Made by a program: the position numbers and the translations under genes. A DNA stretch of 60,807 nucleotides from Acidobacteriota bacterium (GTDB lineage Bacteria > Acidobacteriota > Blastocatellia > Chloracidobacteriales > Chloracidobacteriaceae), in the NCBI GenBank assembly GCA_016208495.1, contig JACQXX010000112.1, positions 68,616 to 129,422 on the forward strand, given 5' to 3'. This document shows positions 15,986-24,948 of the stretch, in pieces; the stretch's first letter is position 1, and every line of letters begins with the position of its first letter. Below the pieces are notes generated by a model. The model made no database searches, was not told where the DNA came from, and saw nothing but the letters and a program-made list of their open reading frames with translations.

Positions 15986-16267
15986 CGGGTTGCTCCCCTT
16001 CCACTCCACATTTACCCAGTCCACAATTCCTGTGATAGTGCAATCCGTTGGAACGGTGTTTGGTTCAAACGGAAAAGAAGCCTCCTTGCCACGACACCAG
16101 ATGACAATTTCACCCGCACCGGCACCAACCGAGTCAATCGCGATCATGGGTTTGCCTTGTGGGCGATGCTGACCATCAATCGGCTGAATAACCATCAGCT
16201 TTGTCCCCTGTAATTCAGGGTTTTTTATGGTGCAGACAATATTTCCCAACACTTTGGCAAGGCGCAT
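15974..16267 (-). CDS. EutN/CcmL-family shell vertex protein (orphan)
   Basis: 97 aa matching the BMC-P fold family, whose members form pentamers that cap the vertices of bacterial microcompartments. Diagnostic blocks are MRLAKVLGNIVCT at the start, GTKLMVIQPID, AIDSVGAGAGEIVI in the middle and ITGIVDWV near the end. No BMC-H or BMC-T shell gene and no enzyme with an encapsulation peptide is in the window. Either the shell genes lie elsewhere or this is a EutN-like protein with another role. The C-terminal KSE and the TAG stop come from the CTCGCTA array. It is last in a minus-strand series after the two small paralogues. Confidence 0.9.
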   Translation of the reverse strand: MRLAKVLGNIVCTIKNPELQGTKLMVIQPIDGQHRPQGKPMIAIDSVGAGAGEIVIWCRGKEASFPFEPNTVPTDCTITGIVDWVNVEWKGSNPKSE

Positions 16268-16301
16268 GGCAATGGAAATGGTGCAGGATGAAAAGGTCGT
16301 C

Positions 16302-16495
16302 AGTGGTTAGTGGTTAGTGGTTAGTGGTTAGTGGCCGAGTGTTGGGATTTCAAAGTGTCTATCAAGTGGATCTGGTTCTATTTGAGTTAGTTAGGAACAA
16401 TTCTTTTCAGGAATTCCAGGGATTCAACCATCCGGATTTTGTCTACTGACTTATCATCTACTGACTACTGACTACTGACTACTGACTACTGACTC
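16302..16495. repeat. TTAGTGG array and CTACTGA array between EutN and its neighbour
   Basis: About 4.5 TTAGTGG units (16302-16334) and about six CTACTGA units (16443-16495) lie in the 229-bp gap. The second array ends 2 nt before the neighbouring stop codon. Unlike most gaps, the two arrays are of different families. The 100 bp between them show no feature. Confidence 0.8.
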
Positions 16496-16496
16496 A

Positions 16497-16862
16497 CTAC
16501 AAATTGACCGTGAATTGTTGGGGTGAAATTTCAAACGCGAACCCGTTGATGTCTTCGGTGCGCAAATAGAACTTCGTGTAATGCTTGGTCCCCATATGTG
16601 ATGACAGGTGTTCAATTTCCACATTATCAAGTTCAAGTACGTCATTTTCAGCACGGGTTTTGATCATGTTCTCAATGCGTGAATCGTTGGTCGCGATATT
16701 GTCGTCCCGTTTGACACGTCCGTGAACGACACCAAACGAAGTGTACAACACCAGATTGGTGTACATCTTTGTCCGGTCACTTTCCAGAGACAACCGAATG
16801 GCTTTAAACAAAGCTTCGCACATTGGCGAACGTAAACTTGGGCGGGCATAATCACTACTCAT
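16497..16862 (-). CDS. Small uncharacterised protein B, paralogue of its upstream neighbour
   Basis: 121 aa; start chosen at 16862 because GGAGG sits 6-7 nt upstream and the ORF beyond it is the neighbour's shadow. It aligns along its whole length with the next gene: FKAIRLSLESD, NLVLYTSFGVVHGRV, DVLELDNVEIEHLSSHM and NGFAFEI have close counterparts. It looks like an alpha-helix followed by a compact beta-rich domain, without Cys, signal peptide or membrane helix. The strand pattern is faintly Sm-like, but I cannot name the family. Only 16 nt separate it from the upstream paralogue, so they are probably co-transcribed and may form a hetero-oligomer. Confidence 0.8.
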   Translation of the reverse strand: MSSDYARPSLRSPMCEALFKAIRLSLESDRTKMYTNLVLYTSFGVVHGRVKRDDNIATNDSRIENMIKTRAENDVLELDNVEIEHLSSHMGTKHYTKFYLRTEDINGFAFEISPQQFTVNL

Positions 16863-16878
16863 CAAACACCTCCAAATT

Positions 16879-17229
16879 TCAACCAAGTGATTGCATGTCA
16901 AAAGCAAAACTATGGATTTCTTCAATGCGGACATACAGCTTGTTATAACGGGCTGTCGGCATATGACTTGAAAAATGTTCAACTTCAGCATCATCCAGTT
17001 CGAGCACATCTGTTTCAATGCGCAACCGGCTGACACTTTCCAGGCGGGCATCATGGGCCACAGACAGGTTATCGGTGACGGTTCGGCCAACCCGCCCACG
17101 AACGATCCCGTACGAGGTATACAGTACCAGATTGCTAAATTGCCGGGTGAGATCGGCATCGAGTGATGAGCGAATTGCAGTGAACAGCGTATCGCTCATT
17201 CGAAATTTCGTGGGTGTGTTTTGAGCCAT
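16879..17229 (-). CDS. Small uncharacterised protein A, paralogue of its downstream neighbour
   Basis: 116 aa, roughly 45% identical by eye to the following gene, with shared blocks NLVLYTSYGIVRGRV, DVLELDDAEVEHFSSHM and a Y-x-K-x-Y-x-R-x-E-x-I segment ending in FAF. Function unknown. No Shine-Dalgarno is visible; the start is preceded by CGCTAAAAACT, an 11-nt leader identical to that before the M48 protease gene at 24851. It lies downstream of the giant kinase gene on the same strand, separated by a 130-bp repeat region. The pairing with an orphan EutN protein is the notable context. Confidence 0.8.
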   Translation of the reverse strand: MAQNTPTKFRMSDTLFTAIRSSLDADLTRQFSNLVLYTSYGIVRGRVGRTVTDNLSVAHDARLESVSRLRIETDVLELDDAEVEHFSSHMPTARYNKLYVRIEEIHSFAFDMQSLG

Positions 17230-17234
17230 AGTTT

Positions 17235-17352
17235 TTAGCGAAATAGCGAGGAGTGAGGAGCGATCTGAAAAGCGAGTGGCAAGTAGTCAAAACGACCTGT
17301 AAACAGGCAGTTTCTTCATTCTTCATTCTCAATTCTTCATTCTCAATTCGTT
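17235..17352. repeat. TAGCGAG and GAAGAAT-complement arrays, right bracket of the EutN module
   Basis: TAGCGAG-like units (17235-17289) are followed by ATTCTTC units (17310-17352). They mirror 15881-15985 in order and orientation, so the three small genes lie between inverted composite arrays. Confidence 0.82.
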
Positions 17353-17359
17353 CACTGGC

Positions 17360-20300
17360 TTATCCCAAATTTTTAACGGCGATGAGGACGGATTCGAGTG
17401 CGCGGGACAACGGTTTTTTGTCTTCGAAATAGACGCTTTGGGGTACATCTGAGCTTAGCTGGTTGCCAAGTTGTTTGACGATTTCAACCGCCTCGCTCAG
17501 TGATTGCTGGGCTTCTTTGGTTTGGCCAAGGAAAAACTGACATCGGCCCTGGACAAAGAGCGCCCGCCAGCGCCAGGGGAGCGCCCTGAAATCAGCCGTG
17601 GTTGTCAACACGCTCTGAATTGTCTCCATGGCATCGGATGGCCGGCTTTGCGAAAGGTAAATTTCAGCAATTCCAAGCAACACATCACATTCCAGGATCC
17701 GGTCGCTGATATTGGAAATGAGCCTCGCGGCTTGCTGAAAATAATCCAGCGCCGGTTCGTGTTCGTGGCGACTCTGATGCGTTCGGCCAAGGTAGAACAG
17801 TGCGGTTGCCTCAAGCTGTTTGCTTCCAATTTGCCGCGAGAGAGTGAGCGCCTGCTGGTTGAGTTCCAGGGATTTGCTGAAATCTCCCAAAACCCGCTGG
17901 CATTCAGCCAAATTGGCCAGTTCGATGGCTTCTCCGCGAGGACGATTGAGTTCAGCCGCCGCTTTGAGTGATTCCTGAAATAATTCGTGGGCGCGGTCTG
18001 GGCGATTTTGAGCCAGATAGGCAACTCCCAGAATGTTGAGGGAAATAGAATATCCCAGTCGGTCATTCATCTGTTGGGCAATCTCGCTGGCTGATTGGGC
18101 ACTCTCAACCGCCCGCCGATATTGACCTTGCTTGATCAACACATAGGCCAGTTCGCGCAACGCCATGCTTTCGCCCATGCGGTCTTTAATCGAACGAGAC
18201 AGCGCCAGGCTCTTTTCCTGGGATTCGGCTGATCTGGCCAGTTGTCCCAATCGGTCATAGACCATGCCAATCGTGCACAACGTTCGTGATTCGGCTTTGG
18301 TGTCGCCTCCGCGTCGGAGGATCTCCAGGGCCTGGCGGCAATAGAGCAACGACAGAGCATATTCGCTCCGGGCCTCGCACAATTCGCCGAGCGCGCCTAA
18401 CGTCCGCCCACGCAACAACTCATCGTTTAAATGCCGGGTCAGCGCCAGAGCAAGCTGTAGTTTCTTTTCGGCGTCCTCAAGCTGGCCAAAACTAATGAGC
18501 AAATGTCCATAGTTTAAGTTGAGATCAACCAGTTGCTTGAGTTGCGTGGGTGAGACCTTTTCAAACGAAGCTCCTTCTTCGCCGCCGACTTCGGGGACCA
18601 GGTTGAGCTTGCGTTCGGCTTCTTCGGCCCAGCTAAAAAATCGCCGGGCATCATCCACCGCCCAGGCTCGCCACGCCTGGATTCCAGCCGCAACGGCATA
18701 CTGCAGGGTTTGTTGATATTCGCCTCCGTTGTAGAAATGGTAGGCGAGTTGCGCCAGGACACGCCCCGTCTGGCCAGAGGTGCTGTATTGCTGCTCCAAC
18801 GCCTGACCGACCTGGGTATGCAACGACCGTCGTCGTCGCCGATTGAGCCGGGCATACAACACTTTCTGAACCGTTCCGTGATAGAACCGATAGGCATCAT
18901 CATCGCGGTCTTCAATCTCGCTAATGACTTGCTGGGCCAGTCCGGCTTCAATCGCATCGAGCAATTCGCGTTCGCTTCGGTTGGTTACCAGTTGGAGGAG
19001 ATCAAAGGTAAATTCCTGACCAATCGCCGATGCCTGAGCAAAAATATCAAGCGCTTCGCCACTGACCCGACTTAATCCAGCTTCAACCACATCCACCACG
19101 GATTGCGGCAACACGATGTCGTCGAGTTCACCGCATTCCCAGCCATCGTTACGGCGTACAATCCGGCCTTCCTGGACCAGATACCGCACGATTTCACACA
19201 GGAAATATGGATTTCCCTTGGTTTCCACATAGAGATGTGAAATTGCCAGCGGTGAAATGCGAAGGTTGGTAAAAATTGACCGCAGCAGCGATAAAGTGTC
19301 ATCCTGGGAAAGTGGCTCCAGGGTCAGGATTTCGCACCCAACCGATTGATTGAGGGTTCGAATCCAGTTCCGCAACGGATGGCGGTCCGTTACCCCTTCG
19401 GACCGGGCGGCGCCAATGATCATCAGGCGTTGACCGGTGGCCGCTCGCGCCAGATAGGCCAGCAACTCAAAACTCAATTCATCTGACCAGTGCAGGTCGT
19501 CCAGGAACAACACCACCGGTTTTTGTTGGGCGAGAATGAGAAACAGATTGGTCAGGTATTCAAAGGTCAAATACTTCTCGTGGGCGTTTTCCACCTGCAC
19601 CAGATCGCAGAAGTACATAAAGCCTTCGTCGCTGCCAAAATCCTGAAAAACCCGGTCCGTCAGTGTGCCAAACACCGCCTCGGCCTGCTGGCTATTCTCA
19701 GCCTCAAGCAGCACCTGAATTGGCCCGCGCAGGCTGTCATAAAATGTTTTGTACGGGGCCCCCTGGCCGGCTTCAAAGAAAGCGCCCGACAAAAATGTCA
19801 CTTCCTTGCCCGCCATTCGCCGACGAAATTCCTTGGTGAGTCGAGTTTTTCCAAGCCCAGTCGGGCCTTGAATCAAAACCGGCTTGGTTCGACCACGCAT
19901 GGTTCGGTCAAAAGCCTCACTGAGCTGCCGAAGCTCCCGAGTCCGCCCGACAAAGGCATTAAAATTCAAGCGTGCGGTGGACTGCTCGGCACCTTCTTCA
20001 CCCAGGCGGTAGACGCCTCCGTGATGGGATTGTTTGGCTTGAGTCAGCGCCCGACTGGCCGCGTCGAGTAAATCCTGAGGCGAGGTGCCGTCTTCGGGCG
20101 ACGCCACCACCGCAATGGTCACTTTTAAGGGAATCCCTTCGCTCACCTCTGACTTGAGAAAGGCATGACGGGCGATTTCCTGCTGCAGTGCTTGAGCCAG
20201 ACCAAGCGTTTCTTCAATGGCCTGGTCAGCCACCAAAATCAAAAATTCATCACTGCCGGCCCGACTGACAATTCCCTGATCGCCAATCTGATCGCGGAGC

Positions 20301-21586
20301 CAGCTTGCCAGTTCTCGAAGCAGCAAATCTCCGGCTCGATATCCATAGGAATTGTTAATCTGTCCAAACTGGTCAATCCCCAGCATCAACACAGTCACTT
20401 TTTTGGATTCCACCAGCGTTTCATCAATTCGCTGTGACAGATAGGTCGTGTTGTAAATACCGGTCAGACTGTCGAAATGAAGCGAGGTGGTTCGGCGGAA
20501 ACCAGTTGGTCGGCGCACAAAGCCGGAATCAGAGGTCCCCCCAGGGGCCCGCAAATACCCGGTGAGCCCACGCCGCACGGGACGTGGTGGAGTATCCCGA
20601 ACCTCGGTTTCAAATGAAACGGGTGGTAATGAGGGAAACGTGGTTGGCGCCCGCAATTCGCGAGTTGGTGGCTGCTGGCTGATCAGGGTTTGATTGGTCT
20701 GTGCCTGCAGGCTGTCAAATGCCATCTGGAGATTTTGCGATAGCTCCGCCGCTGACTGGGGGCGGCGCGAGCGATCTTTTTCCAGTGCCCGCAAGACCAC
20801 CTGTTCCAACGACCAGGGAATATCAGGGCTTAAATCCCGGAGGCGGCGCGGTGGTTCGGTGGCATGCTGGATGATAACAGCAGAGACGGTGCGGGCATTA
20901 AACGGGACAGTGCCGGTCAGCAGTTCATAGAGAATAATCCCTAAGCTATACACATCAGAGCGTTTATCCAGAGTCTCGCTCCGACACTGCTCAGGTGACA
21001 TATAGTGTGGCGTCCCGACCATCAACCCAACTTCAGTCAATTTGGTCATGGCCGAGGCGGCTGCCGATTCGTGAAGTTCGGCCACGCCAAAATCCACGAC
21101 TTTGACAATTTCGGTGCCATCCCGATGGCGGGCCAGCATCACGTTTTCAGGCTTGAGGTCGCGGTGAATCACACCTTCTTCGTGGGCAGCCTGAACCGCG
21201 GCACAAACGGCCCGCATGACCTGCACGGCTCGGTCTGAGGTTAAACGCCCATTGGCCTTCAGTTCCTCACGTAGAGACTCACCCCGAATGTACTCCATGA
21301 CCATATAGGCCCGTTCATCCGGAAGGGCACCAAAATCATACACTGAAATGACATTGGGGTGCTTAATGCTTGCTACGGCACGGGCTTCGCGTTCAAAGCG
21401 CTTCACTGCCTGATGTTGCTGCATCGCTTCAGCACTGAGAACTTTGATGGCAACGGTATCCCCAAACTGGAGCCGGGTGGCGGCATAGACCGTTGCCATA
21501 CCGCCAATTCCCAAAATGCGGTCCAATCGGTATTTGCCATCCAACACCATCCCAATCAACGGATCTGGTACTTGTGACTCAGTCAT
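17360..21586 (-). CDS. Ser/Thr kinase-GGDEF-ATPase-TPR fusion protein
   Basis: Giant cytoplasmic signalling protein (1408 aa). Residues about 20-285 are a Hanks-type kinase with glycine loop GIGGMATVY, HRDLKPEN (near 140), DFG and SPEQ activation segment, all intact. A Pro-rich linker leads to a GGDEF-like domain (about 370-535) whose active-site motif is AGSDEF, not GGDEF, though the Asp-Glu-Phe is retained. An AAA_16/NACHT-like ATPase starts with FVGR (about 545), with Walker A GPTGLGKT (about 575) and Walker B VLFLDD. The C-terminal 400 residues are TPR repeats (about 1010-1395). Kinase-ATPase-TPR proteins resemble PknK; the added GGDEF module is unusual. Whether it makes c-di-GMP is unknown. 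It precedes the two small paralogues and the EutN gene. Confidence 0.92.
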   Translation of the reverse strand: MTESQVPDPLIGMVLDGKYRLDRILGIGGMATVYAATRLQFGDTVAIKVLSAEAMQQHQAVKRFEREARAVASIKHPNVISVYDFGALPDERAYMVMEYIRGESLREELKANGRLTSDRAVQVMRAVCAAVQAAHEEGVIHRDLKPENVMLARHRDGTEIVKVVDFGVAELHESAAASAMTKLTEVGLMVGTPHYMSPEQCRSETLDKRSDVYSLGIILYELLTGTVPFNARTVSAVIIQHATEPPRRLRDLSPDIPWSLEQVVLRALEKDRSRRPQSAAELSQNLQMAFDSLQAQTNQTLISQQPPTRELRAPTTFPSLPPVSFETEVRDTPPRPVRRGLTGYLRAPGGTSDSGFVRRPTGFRRTTSLHFDSLTGIYNTTYLSQRIDETLVESKKVTVLMLGIDQFGQINNSYGYRAGDLLLRELASWLRDQIGDQGIVSRAGSDEFLILVADQAIEETLGLAQALQQEIARHAFLKSEVSEGIPLKVTIAVVASPEDGTSPQDLLDAASRALTQAKQSHHGGVYRLGEEGAEQSTARLNFNAFVGRTRELRQLSEAFDRTMRGRTKPVLIQGPTGLGKTRLTKEFRRRMAGKEVTFLSGAFFEAGQGAPYKTFYDSLRGPIQVLLEAENSQQAEAVFGTLTDRVFQDFGSDEGFMYFCDLVQVENAHEKYLTFEYLTNLFLILAQQKPVVLFLDDLHWSDELSFELLAYLARAATGQRLMIIGAARSEGVTDRHPLRNWIRTLNQSVGCEILTLEPLSQDDTLSLLRSIFTNLRISPLAISHLYVETKGNPYFLCEIVRYLVQEGRIVRRNDGWECGELDDIVLPQSVVDVVEAGLSRVSGEALDIFAQASAIGQEFTFDLLQLVTNRSERELLDAIEAGLAQQVISEIEDRDDDAYRFYHGTVQKVLYARLNRRRRRSLHTQVGQALEQQYSTSGQTGRVLAQLAYHFYNGGEYQQTLQYAVAAGIQAWRAWAVDDARRFFSWAEEAERKLNLVPEVGGEEGASFEKVSPTQLKQLVDLNLNYGHLLISFGQLEDAEKKLQLALALTRHLNDELLRGRTLGALGELCEARSEYALSLLYCRQALEILRRGGDTKAESRTLCTIGMVYDRLGQLARSAESQEKSLALSRSIKDRMGESMALRELAYVLIKQGQYRRAVESAQSASEIAQQMNDRLGYSISLNILGVAYLAQNRPDRAHELFQESLKAAAELNRPRGEAIELANLAECQRVLGDFSKSLELNQQALTLSRQIGSKQLEATALFYLGRTHQSRHEHEPALDYFQQAARLISNISDRILECDVLLGIAEIYLSQSRPSDAMETIQSVLTTTADFRALPWRWRALFVQGRCQFFLGQTKEAQQSLSEAVEIVKQLGNQLSSDVPQSVYFEDKKPLSRALESVLIAVKNLG

Positions 21587-22175
21587 GAAGCGTTTTCAGC
21601 GCAAAATACCGAGGGGATCCTCTCATCAAAAATTATTTGAGAGGTGCGCCGAACCTCCTCTTTCACGGTGGTGCGGTAAATCCCTGAACAGAAGGCAGGT
21701 CAGACGACAAACCTCTTCCGTCTTTAGGAACATTGTTTTCGGCCAGTGCGTGGCTTTGTTGAACCCGCCGGCTCTGGGTAATTTGAAATCTGGAGCAATC
21801 AAGAGTTGTGAACGGTAAGCGTGCTTGAAGAGAGTAAAAGTGACAAAGCGCGAAAGTCAAGCACCCCCGCTCAGAATTGAGAATGAAGAGCGAAGAACTC
21901 GGGCGGAAGACATCGGGCGGAAGACATCGGGCTGAAGAAGTCGGGCTGAAGACTTGGTTTTACCCGTTTTCTTCAGCCCTGAGCTTGCGAATCTTCAGCC
22001 CCAAGCCCCAAGCCCTCAGTCTTCAGCCCGAGGTTTTCCGCCCGAAGATTTTTGCGGAACTTTTTGGAGGTTGCGGCGTGGGCATCGCCAGACTGCATTC
22101 ACAACTGTTTACGGTTCACTCCTCACAGGCCAAAAGCAAAACAATCTCAAGAAGAAACGAAGGAGCAATTGCTGC
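21587..22175. repeat. Divergent gap with GGGCTGA inverted arrays
   Basis: Between the kinase and triple-PDZ genes, GGGCGGA/GGGCTGA units (21900-21953) and complementary TCAGCCC/CCGCCCGA units (21970-22047) face each other. Region 21587-21893 is presumably the kinase leader; I see no clear promoter or gene. The upstream ORF extension of the PDZ gene runs through this array and is not credible. Confidence 0.75.
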
Positions 22176-23642
22176 ATGAAATTGACACGTGTGTTTCCAA
22201 ATGCGTTGACTGGCTGGCCGGGACGACTGGCAACCGGCGGGCTGGTGCTCTCACTTTGCCTTACAACCCCACTCTTTTCGAGCCAGGCTGCCACGGGGCC
22301 ATTTCCACAAGAAGATCCCAAGGCTCTGGCTGAACTTGAGGCCGAACTCAGCCTCCTTGATGGAAATCTGGCTGACCTCGATGGCGAACTGGCGGTTGAG
22401 TTAGATCAGGTCCTGGCGCTCGCCAGCGATAAACAACGGTCTTTCCTCGGTGTATTTTCCGATACCATCAGTGATGAAAAGGCCGCCGAACTTGGCTTAA
22501 AGAAAGCTGAAGGCGTTTATATTCAAAATGTTGTCCCCGGTGGCCCGGCGGATAAAGCCGGAGTCAAAGCGGGCGATGTGATTCTGGAAATCAACGGCAC
22601 TGAAATTGTCAACGGTGAGCATTTCCGCACCATCCTTGGCAAATCCGAACCAGGGTCACAACTGAAATTGACCATTTTCCGCGATAAGAAAAAACAGAAT
22701 ATTTCCGTCACCACCGAAGCCCGAGGCCAACAACAGGCATATGCCTACGGGTTAGGGCAGAGCGGGCAGATTCTCTCTGACGAACAGCGGAAACAAATCG
22801 AAAAAGAAATGCGCAAGGCGGCGAAAGAATCAGAAAAGGCGATGAAGGAATACAGCAAAGCCTTTAAAGACAATGGAAAGGCGCTCCGGGAAGCCGAACT
22901 TCTGGCTTATACCCTTCATGACTCAGGCCGATTGGGTGTCAGCACCCAGTCTCTATCAGAACAACTCAGCACCTATTTTGGTGTCAAAGGCGGGGTTCTG
23001 GTCACCGAAGTCGAATCTGGTTCGGCGGCTGAAAAAGCTGGTGTCAAAGCCGGTGACTGCATTACCGCCATCAATGGTGTTGCGATCAATGACACCAAAG
23101 ACTTACGTCAGGAACTGCGCAAAGCCGAATCCGGGAATGTATCGCTGACCGTGGTTCGCGACAAACAAACGCTGACCTTGAACGCAACGATTGAAAAACG
23201 CCAGCCCCCCAAGCAGGGCGTCTTTTTCTTCCCCAGCCGAGGGCGGCTGGGGGTCTCAGTTGATTCCCTTTCCTCACAACTGGCTCAGTCAATGGGGGTT
23301 TCCAACGGTGGTGTGTTGATCACCGAAGTCAAAACTGGCTCAGCCGCCGAAAAAGCCGGGCTCAAAGCCGGTGACTGCATTACAGCGGTCAATAATCAGC
23401 CAGTAAAAAATAGTTCCGATCTGATTGAGGAACTGTCGAAAGTCAAAGAAGGTACCGTCACGCTCAACATTGTGCGTGATCGTCAGCCAACGACGGTCAC
23501 CGCTACGCTTGATAAAGTGGATGAAACCTACCTTCGTCCGCTCCGGATGAGAATTCCAACCCGGATTCAAATTCCGCCCATGCGGATTCGAATTCCCCGA
23601 TTGTCCGAAATCACCATTGGCAATTCGAGCGTGTTAACCTAA
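22176..23642 (+). CDS. Secreted protein with three PDZ domains
   Basis: About 488 aa. A Sec signal peptide (hydrophobic stretch about 18-36, cleavage near SSQAATG) exports it. Three PDZ domains follow, each with an EKAGVKAGD/DKAGVKAGD-type motif: about 92-180, 250-335 and 350-435. No protease domain is present, so it is a binding or scaffold protein, possibly delivering substrates to envelope proteases. Between the first two domains is a charged helical segment rich in Lys/Glu/Ala (about 200-240). Start ATG 22176 is supported by AGGAG about 10 nt upstream and by the signal peptide. Its 3' end overlaps the convergent M48 gene by 9 bp. Confidence 0.9.
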   Translation: MKLTRVFPNALTGWPGRLATGGLVLSLCLTTPLFSSQAATGPFPQEDPKALAELEAELSLLDGNLADLDGELAVELDQVLALASDKQRSFLGVFSDTISDEKAAELGLKKAEGVYIQNVVPGGPADKAGVKAGDVILEINGTEIVNGEHFRTILGKSEPGSQLKLTIFRDKKKQNISVTTEARGQQQAYAYGLGQSGQILSDEQRKQIEKEMRKAAKESEKAMKEYSKAFKDNGKALREAELLAYTLHDSGRLGVSTQSLSEQLSTYFGVKGGVLVTEVESGSAAEKAGVKAGDCITAINGVAINDTKDLRQELRKAESGNVSLTVVRDKQTLTLNATIEKRQPPKQGVFFFPSRGRLGVSVDSLSSQLAQSMGVSNGGVLITEVKTGSAAEKAGLKAGDCITAVNNQPVKNSSDLIEELSKVKEGTVTLNIVRDRQPTTVTATLDKVDETYLRPLRMRIPTRIQIPPMRIRIPRLSEITIGNSSVLT

Positions 23643-24851
23643 CCGGGTGTTTAACCCGCAGTTCGGACAAAACATATCGGTTTTTTTGATTGGCGTTCCA
23701 CAGTTAAAACAGGTCAATCCCTGGCGTGGTGGGGCGCTTCCAAACGGCGTTCCGCATTGGAAACAAAACCTGGCCAATGGATCCACCTGGGTCGTGTTGC
23801 ATTTGGAACAAACTTTCGGGTCTGGTCGGCGTCCAGTTGATTCTCCTCCCGGCCCCCCAGCTTGTGGGGGCTGGGAGCCAGATCCTCCTGGTTGTGGTCC
23901 ACCGTACCCACTCCCTCCGACTGGAGGAAGTGCCAAATATCCGGCAGGCGGTAAATACTGCTGGTAAAACGTGCCATCCAGAATTGATGCATATTCCCCG
24001 ATTTCAGCCCATTTCTTGATTTCCTTGGCCCGAAGCGCTGGAAATGGGTGCGAGCGCCGATACACCTGCAAGAATTTGTACACCTGATTGAGCATGCTGC
24101 TATCGAGTTCCTGATAGTCGTCAGCCTGCTTCAAAAATTCATCCCGATTGAATTGTTCATAAATCTTGTTACACCCTCCGGCCAGCTTCATCAGCGTTTC
24201 AATCGAAACATCCAGATCCTGCACCACCAGTAATCCCGCCCGGTCAGCCGAAAGCTCTGATTTGCGATCCCACTCATAAATCGCGAGCAGCAAGCCCGAC
24301 CCAATCAGCGTCCCCAGCCCAAGTGTTGCTTCCCCAACAATTTCGACCACAACCGACAGAAAATTGGCCATCATTTTATAAAGCACATGGCCACATTTGA
24401 TGTGCCCGACTTCGTGGGCAATCACGCACAAAAGCTGATCATCCGTCAGAAAATCCACTAACGCTGAGTTGATCACAATAAATGGCTGCTGGGTGCCAAA
24501 GGTAAAGGCATTCACGTTTGGATTTTGGTTGAGATACAACTGAGGTTCGGCGGTGACACCTAAAATGTCACAAGACTCGCGCAGCATATCGTGAATTGTC
24601 TTACACTGGCGTTGCGACACCCGCACGTTATCGGCGATGTTATTGATGTAGTACCACCGCTCAAATCCATATTCGTTCAACTTCCGCACCAGCAGGTCGA
24701 GTCCCTTGGCCCGTTTGACCGTTTCGAGCGCAGCCACATCCCACGGATGCTGAAAATCGGCGGCTTTGAGCTTGGGCAGCCGAATGCGTTGTTTTTTGGC
24801 AGGTTCTTCAGGGTTCGGATTCGGTTGGGTGTTGTTTGGTTCTGAACTCAT
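23634..24851 (-). CDS. M48-family metalloprotease with C-terminal zinc ribbons
   Basis: 405 aa. The zinc-protease motif HEVGH (near residue 146) continues as IKCGH, with the third ligand in the ELSADRAGLL segment. Hydrophobic stretches around 160-195 suggest membrane association. A Gly/Pro-rich linker (about 310-345) leads to two Cys4 ribbons, CSKC...CFQC and CFNC...CPNC. M48 enzymes with C-terminal ribbons are seen in several phyla; substrates are usually unknown membrane or misfolded proteins. No Shine-Dalgarno is seen; the leader CGCTAAAAACT is shared with the gene at 17229. Convergent 9-bp overlap with the PDZ gene suggests no terminator between them. Confidence 0.92.
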   Translation of the reverse strand: MSSEPNNTQPNPNPEEPAKKQRIRLPKLKAADFQHPWDVAALETVKRAKGLDLLVRKLNEYGFERWYYINNIADNVRVSQRQCKTIHDMLRESCDILGVTAEPQLYLNQNPNVNAFTFGTQQPFIVINSALVDFLTDDQLLCVIAHEVGHIKCGHVLYKMMANFLSVVVEIVGEATLGLGTLIGSGLLLAIYEWDRKSELSADRAGLLVVQDLDVSIETLMKLAGGCNKIYEQFNRDEFLKQADDYQELDSSMLNQVYKFLQVYRRSHPFPALRAKEIKKWAEIGEYASILDGTFYQQYLPPAGYLALPPVGGSGYGGPQPGGSGSQPPQAGGPGGESTGRRPDPKVCSKCNTTQVDPLARFCFQCGTPFGSAPPRQGLTCFNCGTPIKKTDMFCPNCGLNTRLG

Positions 24852-24856
24852 AGTTT

Positions 24857-24912
24857 TTAGCGCCTGGGGCTGAGGGTTTAGGGCTGAGGGCTGAGGGCTG
24901 AGGGCTGAGGGC
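24857..24912. repeat. GGGCTGA heptamer array upstream of the M48 gene
   Basis: Six or so GGGCTGA units, some degenerate, start within 10 bp of the M48 start codon. No inverted partner follows directly. The 373-bp element lies 37 bp beyond. Confidence 0.85.
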
Positions 24913-24948
24913 CTTCGTTCTTTGTTCTGGGAAGGAACTGGTTCCTAA

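Noticed and set aside
19490-20071. 193-aa plus-strand ORF opposite the giant kinase gene
   Set aside because: Antisense shadow of a well-supported coding region with Walker motifs; no start signal.
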